From: Fimiplasma intestinipullorum
Lineage (GTDB): Bacteria > Bacillota_I > Bacilli_A > Erysipelotrichales > Coprobacillaceae
Assembly: GCA_018715065.1 (NCBI GenBank)
Contig: DVMJ01000050.1
Location: forward strand, 1 to 30,277
Length of the DNA stretch: 30,277 nucleotides
Direction of reading: 5' to 3'
Shown: positions 1 to 7,500 of the stretch, in pieces
Position numbering within the stretch: position 1 is the first letter of the stretch
How the letters are laid out: every line of letters begins with the position of its first letter
Program-made: the position numbers and the translations under genes
Notes under the pieces: model-generated
Databases searched by the model: none
Told to the model about the DNA's origin: nothing
Seen by the model: only the letters and a program-made list of their open reading frames with translations

Positions 1-297
1 ATCTTTGACTCCTATCTGAGACGCAATGTCAATGAACAGGTTTATGAAGAACTGCAGACGATTGGAGCCAATGTGGCATTCACATGGAAGAACGGCTCAC
101 ATGACTGGGCAGTATGGCGTGCACAGTTATCCGATTTTGCCAAGAACTATCTTTGGGAAACCGATGCACCTACAGGCGATCAGACTCCTGTTCAGACAGG
201 TGACCCTGTTCAGGCATTGCCGCTTGTCTTAGGCATGGTGATTTCCGTATCAGCCTTAGGCTTTGTGGTTTATAGACGTAAAAAAGAAAATGCATAA
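1..297 (+). CDS. C-terminal part of a surface-anchored esterase (partial)
   Basis: The reading frame is open from base 1, so the start lies outside the window; 98 residues remain. The segment GANVAFTWKNGSHDWAVWR followed by a short helix ending in KNYLWE resembles the end of the alpha/beta-hydrolase putative esterase family (esterase D / FrmB type). In that family the catalytic His sits in a G.H.W..W motif, here SHDWAVW. After the hydrolase comes a Thr/Gln/Pro-rich stretch with QTGDP, then a hydrophobic segment of about 20 residues and a basic tail (YRRKKENA). That is the layout of a cell-wall or membrane anchor at the C-terminus of an extracellular enzyme. TGD is not a canonical LPXTG, so sortase processing is uncertain. 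A terminator follows immediately. The esterase call is fairly good; the substrate is unknown. Confidence 0.7.
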   Translation: MFDSYLRRNVNEQVYEELQTIGANVAFTWKNGSHDWAVWRAQLSDFAKNYLWETDAPTGDQTPVQTGDPVQALPLVLGMVISVSALGFVVYRRKKENA

Positions 298-301
298 AAG
301 C

Positions 302-329
302 AAGGACTGTCCGAGGCGACAGTCCTTTT
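302..329 (+). terminator. Rho-independent terminator after the esterase gene
   Basis: A 10-bp perfect stem (AAGGACTGTC / GACAGTCCTT) with a 6-base loop ends in a short T run four bases after the esterase stop codon. Confidence 0.8.
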
Positions 330-409
330 AAGTCAAGAAAATGGCATCTTCAATAGCGTCATTCAAATGGTATTTCTTCGCTGAATGGAAACGAAGTGAG
401 ATCGCGTCA

Positions 410-450
410 AAAAAAGAACATAGAAAGAATCAACGTTTTCTTCTATGTTC
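410..450 (-). terminator. Terminator of the minus-strand AarF operon, inside the gene end
   Basis: Arms GAACATAGAA (416-425) and TTCTATGTTC (441-450) form a 10-bp stem with a 15-base loop. Read on the minus strand, the stem is followed by six T's (410-415). The left part of the hairpin covers the last codons of the AarF gene, so the terminator is built into the coding end. Confidence 0.7.
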
Positions 451-2025
451 CCTGATGACTGTTATAAACAGCCAAATGCCCAGTCCTACAGCGGTGAAAT
501 AACCGACAAAGCCGATGGCCGGAATACCAAAGAGCGTAGGGGTCATTTGGGTGGTGCAAAGAATCGAACTTGCCATCAGAAGTCCGGCACTGACAATGCC
601 AACGACGAGCTTATTGACCATGTGATCCACCGTTTGTAAAGGAATCGTGGAATCCATGATTTCCAAGTTCAATTTCAGTCTTCCTTTGGTCATCATGCTG
701 AGAACTTTGCTTAAACGAACTGGCAGTTCTAACCCATAATGCAGGGCATCATAGGATTTCTTTACGGTAGATTTCATTTCTTTTTTAATGTGTTCAGGAT
801 CTCTGAGATGCATGGCGACATGATTGGCGGCAATTTGTAAGATGTTTGTGTGGGGATCCAAGGTCATGACGGTACTCTCGATGGTGACGAGTCCCCTTGC
901 CAGCATACTGATTCCTTTAGGCATGGAGATACGATACTGATGGGCAATCGTGAAGATCTCCTGCATGGCCTGACCTAGATGGATATCCTTTAGATCTAAC
1001 TGCAGGTAGCGATGCATGAAGGATTCCATGTCCTCGTAAAAAGCGGTGTAGTCAATATGTTTATCGTGAATGCCCAAGGTCAGGATGACTTCGACAAGTT
1101 TCTGAATATCATTTTGTCCCATGGCAAAAACTGCTTCTTTCATCAGATCTTTATCTTCTTTAGCTAACGTCCCCATCATGCCAAAGTCGATCCAGACGAT
1201 CTTGCCACCTCTGATCCTCAAATTTCCCGGATGCGGATCCGCGTGGAAGAAGCCATCATCAACGATTTGTTTGATGTAGTTTTCAGATAATTTAGTGGCA
1301 ATTTCACTAGGGTCGTAGCCATTGTCGATGAGCGTATCGATTTGATCGATCTCGAACCCGTCAATATATTCCATGACCAGTACTTTACTAGTGGTATATT
1401 CCTGATAGATATGCGGTGCGCCAATATAAAGAATTCCCTCATTGAGGGAAGTAAATTGTTTGGCAAAATGCGCTTCATTTAAAAAGTCAAGTTCTTCTTT
1501 GGTCGTGTGCCAGAACTCATCGAGAACAATATTGATATCAATGACACTGCCTAGAATTTCATTGAGCTTTAAAAGCTGACTGGCTTTGCGGATCAAAGAG
1601 ATGTCCCTTTCCATCATTTCGTAGATGCCCGGACGCTGCACTTTTACGACAATGTCATCCCCGTTTTTTAAGCGTGCACGATGAACCTGAGCGATGGAAG
1701 CACTGCCTAGGGGAATGGGATCGAAGTCATCGAAAACTTCCTCAATGCTTGTACCATAGTCATTTTCGATGACCTGGTAGACCGTTTCCATATCCATCTG
1801 CATGACATTTTCCCGCAGCTTGATCAATTCTTTACAGTAACGCTCTGAAAACATATCCTGTCTGGAGGCCATGATTTGTCCGATCTTGACAAATGTAGGC
1901 CCCAGATCTTCGATGATATGGCGTAATTTGACGGGATCCACACCCTGTGTGATATGGTGTTTTCTTAGGATCCCAATGATCTCCGCTAAGCGTGTATGAC
2001 TTTTTAATGGTGCTTGATTATCCAT
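430..2025 (-). CDS. AarF/ABC1/UbiB-family atypical protein kinase
   Basis: A protein of 531 residues belonging to the ABC1/ADCK/UbiB kinase-like family. These are ATP-binding proteins linked to isoprenoid-lipid or quinone metabolism; in anaerobic Bacillota their role is unsettled. Diagnostic motifs are all present: KIGQ (KxGQ) near the N-terminus, the Ala-rich loop GSASIAQVH that replaces the usual glycine loop, the Lys of VVKVQRPG, HADPHPGN in the catalytic loop and IDFG for metal binding. The last about 45 residues form two hydrophobic segments, so the protein is probably membrane-anchored at its C-terminus. I chose ATG at 2025, not the upstream TTG at 2043, because ATGGATAA overlaps the stop codon of the upstream phasin-like gene, suggesting translational coupling. 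The phospho-acceptor or lipid substrate cannot be told from sequence. Confidence 0.9.
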   Translation of the reverse strand: MDNQAPLKSHTRLAEIIGILRKHHITQGVDPVKLRHIIEDLGPTFVKIGQIMASRQDMFSERYCKELIKLRENVMQMDMETVYQVIENDYGTSIEEVFDDFDPIPLGSASIAQVHRARLKNGDDIVVKVQRPGIYEMMERDISLIRKASQLLKLNEILGSVIDINIVLDEFWHTTKEELDFLNEAHFAKQFTSLNEGILYIGAPHIYQEYTTSKVLVMEYIDGFEIDQIDTLIDNGYDPSEIATKLSENYIKQIVDDGFFHADPHPGNLRIRGGKIVWIDFGMMGTLAKEDKDLMKEAVFAMGQNDIQKLVEVILTLGIHDKHIDYTAFYEDMESFMHRYLQLDLKDIHLGQAMQEIFTIAHQYRISMPKGISMLARGLVTIESTVMTLDPHTNILQIAANHVAMHLRDPEHIKKEMKSTVKKSYDALHYGLELPVRLSKVLSMMTKGRLKLNLEIMDSTIPLQTVDHMVNKLVVGIVSAGLLMASSILCTTQMTPTLFGIPAIGFVGYFTAVGLGIWLFITVIREHRRKR

Positions 2026-2302
2026 TGGCCTGCAGTTCTTCAATTTTTGCTTTTAGATTGGCCAAATCTTCAGGACTCAATTTTTCTAAATCCTTTTCCA
2101 TGGATTTCACATCTGCAGGGGTCTTTAATTTTTCAGAAATCGTGTGTTTTAACTCTTCATTTAAGATTTTGCCCTGCTCAACCGTCAATTCACCCTTGGT
2201 AACCAGCTGATCGATCATTTCTTTGGATTTTTCAGCAGTCATGGCAACGGCGCCGACACCGGCTAAAAAGATCTTCTTTAAATCATCACTAAAATTATTC
2301 AT
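2018..2302 (-). CDS. Phasin-like small helical protein
   Basis: A 94-residue protein preceded by a good ribosome site (AGGAGGG on the minus strand at about 2309-2315). It opens with a short amphipathic stretch (LKKIFLAGVGAVAMTAEKS) followed by charged helices rich in Lys, Glu and Leu. This resembles the phasin / PhaI-like poly(3-hydroxybutyrate) regulator family, whose small members commonly sit next to AarF/UbiB-like kinases in Bacillota. Its stop overlaps the kinase start by 8 bases, so the two are very likely co-transcribed and coupled. I infer a partner role at the membrane or lipid surface rather than true polyhydroxyalkanoate binding, since no PHA genes are visible. Confidence 0.75.
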   Translation of the reverse strand: MNNFSDDLKKIFLAGVGAVAMTAEKSKEMIDQLVTKGELTVEQGKILNEELKHTISEKLKTPADVKSMEKDLEKLSPEDLANLKAKIEELQANG

Positions 2303-2493
2303 AAAAACCCTCCTTCTTGTCTTTATTCTAACATTTTTTGGCAGAAAAGAGAATCAAAGACATGATTTTATTTGTTTTGACATACTTAGTATGGTCTATG
2401 TGCGACCGAATATACCTATGATTTGTCATCATAAACGGTTGGCGAGGGGTGAGAATAATGCTAAAATGAAGATAAACGGGAGGAGGAGAAAAG

Positions 2494-2730
2494 GTGAGAA
2501 GGAAATGGTATATCTGCTTACTGGGATTGCTTTGTGTTTTAAGCTTGACTTTTGTCAATGTCAATAAAGTTCAGGCTCAGGCACCTGTTCGTCAAGAGGC
2601 ATTGATTGAAGATGTGGTACAAACCAATGATCCGACGGATGTCAGCGGGCTGGTCATGGGTGCGGTTGTGGCACTCATTGGGGTTGTCGCATTGGTGTAT
2701 TACCAGGTCAAAGGCAAACATCAAAAATAA
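2494..2730 (+). CDS. Small secreted membrane-anchored protein
   Basis: A 78-residue protein starting at GTG, chosen because GGGAGGAGGAG lies about 6 bases upstream. The N-terminus is a textbook signal peptide: RRK, then a hydrophobic core (WYICLLGLLCVLSLTF), with probable cleavage after VQAQA. The mature part is only about 20 polar residues (with VVQTNDPTDVSG), followed by a 20-residue membrane segment and a basic tail (YYQVKGKHQK). The C-terminal layout VQT-x-DP, hydrophobic segment, VY-basic closely parallels the anchor of the esterase at position 297. No family recognised. It could be an anchor-only remnant or a genuine small surface peptide. The gene ends 1 base before a bidirectional terminator. 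Confidence 0.6.
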   Translation: MRRKWYICLLGLLCVLSLTFVNVNKVQAQAPVRQEALIEDVVQTNDPTDVSGLVMGAVVALIGVVALVYYQVKGKHQK

Positions 2731-3572
2731 AAATGTAAAAAGACGCCAGCGCGTCTTTTTACATTGAGAAGGAAAGAAAAAAATGATTGTGCTCGTGTTA
2801 ATTCGAGATTGGATTGTGAATAAATACTTTGATCTTGAGCATCGATATTCATTTGGGCACTTTCAATCATGATTGCCCCTTCGCAGTGCAGACCGTCCTG
2901 TTGACTATGAATATCATAGGAACCATCCTGCAGATAGATGTATCCTGGTGATTCTTCAGAACCACAATGCAGTGCATCCTGACTGGCATGAATGTCAAAG
3001 GAACCAGTGAGGACGGCGATGGTTTCTAAAGCGCTGATGGCATTTTCCTGACTGTCGATCTGATAGTTTCCACCGGTGATAATGATCTCCTGATCAGCGT
3101 GAATACCGTCATATTGGGACGTGATCACCAGTGTTCCCTGACCATTGAGAACGAGTGTACCGTGGCTGGAAATGGCCTCGTTGTTTGAAGTAATGGTGTT
3201 TAAACTATCAGAAGAGGTCGAAATCTGTACCTTGCTTTGATCAACGACTTCGATGGCTGGTTTCGTGCTTGAAGCAAGGGTCACATTATTTAATACGAGC
3301 CGTATCGTGGTATCCGCAGGAGCACTGATAGTAATTTGTCCATCTTCCAGGATACCTGAGATTAAATAGGTGCCCGGTTCGTCAATGAAGACATCCTGAT
3401 TATTTAAATAGATAGGTATGATCGTGCGCATATCATACTCGGTATAGAGATCTTCATTGAGAAATAAATAGGGAATACTATTCGCTGAAACCGATATGTC
3501 CGTTTCCTGCTGATAAGAACAGGCGCTGACTAGCAAGACGCTCAAAATACAAAAGAGTCTTTTTTTCATCAC
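2721..3572 (-). CDS. Carbohydrate-binding (Cthe_2159-like) lipoprotein, shortened
   Basis: A 283-residue frame. It starts with a lipoprotein signal (KKRLFCILSVLLVSACS; lipobox VSAC, Cys at about residue 18), so the product should be tethered to the outer face of the membrane. The body is a repetitive beta-solenoid-like series (ISAPADTTIRLVLNNVTL, ISSHGTLVLNGQGTL, YDGIHADQEIIITGG, QDALHCGSE, QDGLHCEGAIMIES). It matches the Cthe_2159 / DUF4353 polysaccharide-binding beta-helix family, with its conserved DGIH/DALH calcium-site-like turns. Family members I know are usually much longer. Here the solenoid stops abruptly around residue 250; the last about 30 residues are encoded by A/T-rich DNA and the terminator hairpin, and the frame overlaps the end of the neighbouring gene. 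It is probably a C-terminally truncated gene that may still make a short binding protein. Confidence 0.75.
   Translation of the reverse strand: MMKKRLFCILSVLLVSACSYQQETDISVSANSIPYLFLNEDLYTEYDMRTIIPIYLNNQDVFIDEPGTYLISGILEDGQITISAPADTTIRLVLNNVTLASSTKPAIEVVDQSKVQISTSSDSLNTITSNNEAISSHGTLVLNGQGTLVITSQYDGIHADQEIIITGGNYQIDSQENAISALETIAVLTGSFDIHASQDALHCGSEESPGYIYLQDGSYDIHSQQDGLHCEGAIMIESAQMNIDAQDQSIYSQSNLELTRAQSFFSFLLNVKRRAGVFLHFYF
2732..2765. terminator. Bidirectional terminator between convergent genes
   Basis: A 15-bp perfect stem, AATGTAAAAAGACGC against GCGTCTTTTTACATT, with loop CAGC. The A/T-rich outer arms provide U-runs in both directions. It separates the small secreted protein (plus) from the lipoprotein (minus). 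Confidence 0.85.
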
Positions 3573-3582
3573 ATCCCTCCAG

Positions 3583-3605
3583 TGTATAGTGTATATCGCT
3601 ATACA
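3583..3605. promoter_or_regulatory. Inverted repeat upstream of the lipoprotein gene (possible operator)
   Basis: TGTATAG-N9-CTATACA, a perfect 7-bp inverted repeat, lies 11 bases upstream of the minus-strand lipoprotein start, where its promoter or leader should be. The two-fold symmetry and position suggest a dimeric repressor site. No matching regulator gene is visible in the window. Confidence 0.35.
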
Positions 3606-3752
3606 TGACTAATCATAAGGCCTAATCAAGGGTTAAGTATGTCTTAAAGATTTTTTATCATGTGATTTCCTTTTGCTTCTCTCACATACTTTTGGTTTTT
3701 TGGCTCAGATGTTTGATGCCTCTGAGACCCGTAAAAAATCACGGATTAAGGA

Positions 3753-3781
3753 TTGACTACTTTTATTTGCCGTTCTATGAT
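3753..3781 (+). promoter_or_regulatory. Sigma-A promoter of the T7SS operon
   Basis: TTGACT at 3753-3758 and TATGAT at 3776-3781 are separated by exactly 17 bases. The first gene of the operon starts 32 bases after the -10. A second TATAAT (3787-3792) follows but lacks a well-placed -35. The rest of 3606-3752 shows nothing recognisable. Confidence 0.7.
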
Positions 3782-3813
3782 TAACATATAATCATAAAAG
3801 TGGGTGTTGGAAG

Positions 3814-4596
3814 GTGAAAAAAGATTGTTTGCGTGTTCAAGCTTATTTAGGCAGTCATATTGGAAAAAAACGTGAAAATCAGGAAGATAACTTTATATTT
3901 GCGGGTAAGATCAGTCTTTTAAAATCCGAACAGTATCTGGAATATCAGCACAGTCTGGATGAACCACTGTTATTTGGTGTGTTTGATGGGATGGGGGGTC
4001 TTTCTTACGGCAGCAGGGCATCTGAGATCTGTGCACAATTATGTCAAAGTTATGTGCTTCATCCTCGTTTCCTTCTGGAGGATCTTAAAGCCCTTTGCAT
4101 TATTGCCAATGAGCGTGTTTTTAATGAGATGCGCCAGTTAAAAACGAATATGGGTTCGACGCTTAGTCTGGTGATTCTTTATCAGGATCAGCTTTACCTG
4201 GCGAATGTGGGGGACAGCCCGATTTATTTATATCGTGCGGGTGAACTGATAACGCTGCATGAGGAACATACGGAGCGTCATCTTTATGAACGCCTTTATG
4301 GTCCTTCTGCAAAGAAAAAGAAGTATCGTCTTACCCAAAATATAGGCATGGATGTGCGTGAGATGCAGATGCAGCCTCATGTTATCCAAATACCGCTTAT
4401 TCCAGGTGACATTGTGTTGCTTAATAGCGATGGACTGAGCGATATGCTCAGTCAGGAAGTCATAGCGACGCATTGCAGACAATTTAGTCATGCGATTGCC
4501 CGTGATTTGATTGATGCGGCTTTATACGCCGGTGGAAGAGATAATATCACACTCATTTGTGGAAAAATAGAAAAGGGGGATGAAGACAATGTCTGA
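3814..4596 (+). CDS. PP2C-type Ser/Thr protein phosphatase of the T7SS operon
   Basis: A 260-residue soluble PP2C (PPM) phosphatase that removes phosphate from Ser/Thr, using two metal ions. The family motifs appear in order: GKKRENQEDNF (about 17-27), FDGMGG (about 56-61, metal Asp and Gly), GSTL (about 114), NVGDSP (about 131), NSDGLSD (about 206) and GGRDNIT (about 243), giving the complete set of metal-binding Asp residues. No membrane segment or extra domain. The start is GTG with GGAAG directly upstream, an unusually short spacing. It opens the T7SS operon and overlaps essC by 8 bases (ATGTCTGA), so the two are translationally coupled. With the kinase at the other end of the operon it should close a reversible phosphorylation cycle acting on the secretion machine; that role is inference. 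Confidence 0.93.
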   Translation: MKKDCLRVQAYLGSHIGKKRENQEDNFIFAGKISLLKSEQYLEYQHSLDEPLLFGVFDGMGGLSYGSRASEICAQLCQSYVLHPRFLLEDLKALCIIANERVFNEMRQLKTNMGSTLSLVILYQDQLYLANVGDSPIYLYRAGELITLHEEHTERHLYERLYGPSAKKKKYRLTQNIGMDVREMQMQPHVIQIPLIPGDIVLLNSDGLSDMLSQEVIATHCRQFSHAIARDLIDAALYAGGRDNITLICGKIEKGDEDNV

Positions 4597-7500
4597 AGCA
4601 GTCGCATTTCAATATGAAAATCTGTCATTGTATGCAATCCTGGAAGAGGGCAAGTGCCTCACGATTGGATCGGGACAATATGATCATTTACGCATTGCCA
4701 GTTTAGGATCATCACAGTTCACCTTAGAAATGTTCGATGGAAAGGTTTATTTATCTGGTAAGGCGCCTTACGCTTTTGATCGTTATTTATTGCCTGCAAC
4801 CGGCACATTTCCTATTGATCAGGCGCATCTTATGTTTTTGTATCTGAGTCCAGCTTCAGGAGTTTCTCCGCTAAGCTTTACACTTCCTTTTCAGGGAGAA
4901 ATATCGATTGGCCGTTTGGCAACCAGTGATTTATGTCTTGCTTTACCTTTTATTAGCCGCAAACATCTGAGCTTATCGATACAGGAAGGGGCGGTAACCC
5001 TCACCAATCACAGTAAAAATAATGGCACTTACGTGAACGGAAAACGGGCCTGGAAGACGCAGCTAAAAGCCGGTGATGTGATTTCCATTTTAACCTGTCG
5101 TCTTTTATATGATGGACAGCAACTGCACTTTGAAAATGTGGGCGAATCGTTGACGATTCATGCCAAACAGTCCAAACCGGTGATGGTCCAAGAGGCGCCG
5201 ACCGGACGTGTTTTTCATCGTTCACCGCGTTTAAAAAGTCAGCTGCCAAGTCAGGAAGTGGTGCTGGCATCGCCGCCTAATAAAAATCTCCAAAACCCGC
5301 AAAAACGCTCATTATTCTTACAAATGCTGGGTACGGGGACGATGTTTACGACAAGTATGTTGATGGGGATGGCTAGTCCGGCTTATATGGCGGCACGCTC
5401 ATTGAGCCTGATCATGCCTATTGCCAATATGATTACTCAGCGCAAGCAGGATAAGAAAATGCAAGCTCAGCTGGAACAATATGAAGCCTTGCGTAAAGAA
5501 CTCTACGGAAAGTATATTGAGGATCAAAAAAGCCGCATCCAATTTTATGCGGATAAGCAACGTGAGATCATCACGCATGAAAATCCATCCAGTACGCAAT
5601 GTTTGGCGATGCCTGAGACGTTAGACCGTCAGCTTTGGGAACGGACAGCTCGGGATGCGGATTTCTTGGATGTACGACTGGGAATGGGTTATGAAAAATT
5701 ATGTGTTGAAGTGAAAGCTGGCAGGCAAGAAGCGAATTTCCAAATGGATTATGATGAAATGAAGCAATTGGCCAGTGAAATCATTGAAGAGACGGCCTAT
5801 GTGGATCGGGTCCCTGTACGTTTGCCATTAACGAAGTATCAGACAGTGGGCGTGATTGGACAACGTGAAAAGGTACTTTCAGAGGTGCGTAATATGATCA
5901 TCGCTTTAACGACCACGCATTTTTATAAGGATGTCAAGCTTGTTGGTATCTTTGATGAGCAGGAAAGTGACTTTTGGGCGCCGATGCGCTGGCTGCCGCA
6001 CGTCTTTGACGATGCGCGCCAGAGTCGCTATATGGCTTTCAATTATCTGGATGCCAACAGACTTTGTGATCGGCTCTTAGAACAGGTGATTGCTGAAAGA
6101 AAACGTCTTTTAGAACAGCGTCAAAGCTATCATCAGCGCGCTCTGCTGCCGCATTACATCCTGGTGATTGGTTCCAAACGCTATTTGAGCCATCACCCTA
6201 TCATGGAACATTTGCTCAATCATCAACCTGAACTGGGAATAACGGCCATCTTTCTTTTTGATGATCTGTATGATCTTCCTTTAGAAACCCAGTTTATCAT
6301 TGACGTCGATGGTGAACAGGGATTTGGGGTTGGCTATGAGCCTTCTAAAACAGACGAGCGCTTTCTCTTTAGCTTCGATGATTTTGTCGGGCAAAGCGCT
6401 TTTGATCATTTTAGTCGCCAAATGGCTTCTATTGAAGTGGCTGGTTATGCTAAACAGGCCGATATTCCTTCAAGGATCACCTTTTTGGAAGGCTATCAGG
6501 CCAAATGCGTCGAGGATCTGCACATTGATCAGCGCTGGAAAAAGCCACGTCAGGATGAATCCATGCCTGCTGCCATCGGTATGATGGCCAATCAGCGGAT
6601 TTTTTATCTGGACACCTATGAAAAGATGCATGGTCCGCACGGTCTGATTGCGGGGGCGACAGGCGAAGGAAAATCAGAATTATTAAAAACATGGATCCTG
6701 TCAATGATGATCAATTATTCATCTGAAGACGTTAACTTTGTTTTTATCGATTATAAGGGTGGTGGCATGGCCAGTCATTTTCGTGGAGCTCCTCATGTGG
6801 TTGGCGAAATTACCAATTTGACAACGGGCATGGATCGTGCGTTTGAAGCATTGCGCAGCGAAAATCGTCGTAGAATGGCCCTTTTCCAACAATATCAGGT
6901 TCCCGATAACGATATCTCGCATTATCATGAGTGGTATCGTGCCGGGAAGGTGACGGAGGTCGTGCCGCATCTGTTTGTCGTTGTCGATGAGTTTAAGATG
7001 TTAAAACAGCAGAATCCGGAAGCTACGCGACAAATGGTCGAAATTGCAACCATCGGTCGTGCGTTAGGGGTCCATCTGGTCCTCGCTACCCAAAGTCCTG
7101 GTGAAGCGATTGATGAGAGCATTCAGAAAAACGCTCAGTATCGGCTGTGTTTACGTCTGCAGTTTGCCAGTGAGAGCCGTGAGCTGATTGGGACGATAGA
7201 TGCGACGAGCCTGCGTAATAAGGGTCGCTGTTATGTCAATGTCAAGCGCACGGGAACGTATGAGGTCTTTCAGTCATTTTATAGTGGCGCGCCTTATGAT
7301 CCCAAGGGAGCGAAGCAAAATGAACACACCTCCCAGGTCAGTGAGGTCTTAATGGATGGGACACGCGTGGCCTTACAGAGTTCATCTAACCTGGATCAAA
7401 CGCACGTGCCCAGTGAGTGTGAAGCCATTGTCCAGGAATTGATTCGCGTGGCAAAGCAAATGCAAATGCCTGAAAGACCACGTCTCTGGCTTGATGAATT

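Noticed and set aside
340..410. A small RNA or riboswitch between the esterase and AarF terminators
   Set aside because: Only weak short complementarities (CTTCG/CGAAG) are visible and no promoter faces the segment.
2025..2043. TTG at 2043 as the AarF start
   Set aside because: The ATG at 2025 overlaps the upstream stop codon in a typical coupling arrangement; the TTG lies deeper in the upstream gene and lacks a ribosome site.
2377..2382. Perfect TTGACA upstream of the small secreted protein
   Set aside because: No acceptable -10 lies 16-18 bases downstream (the sequence there is GTGCGA), so I do not call a promoter.
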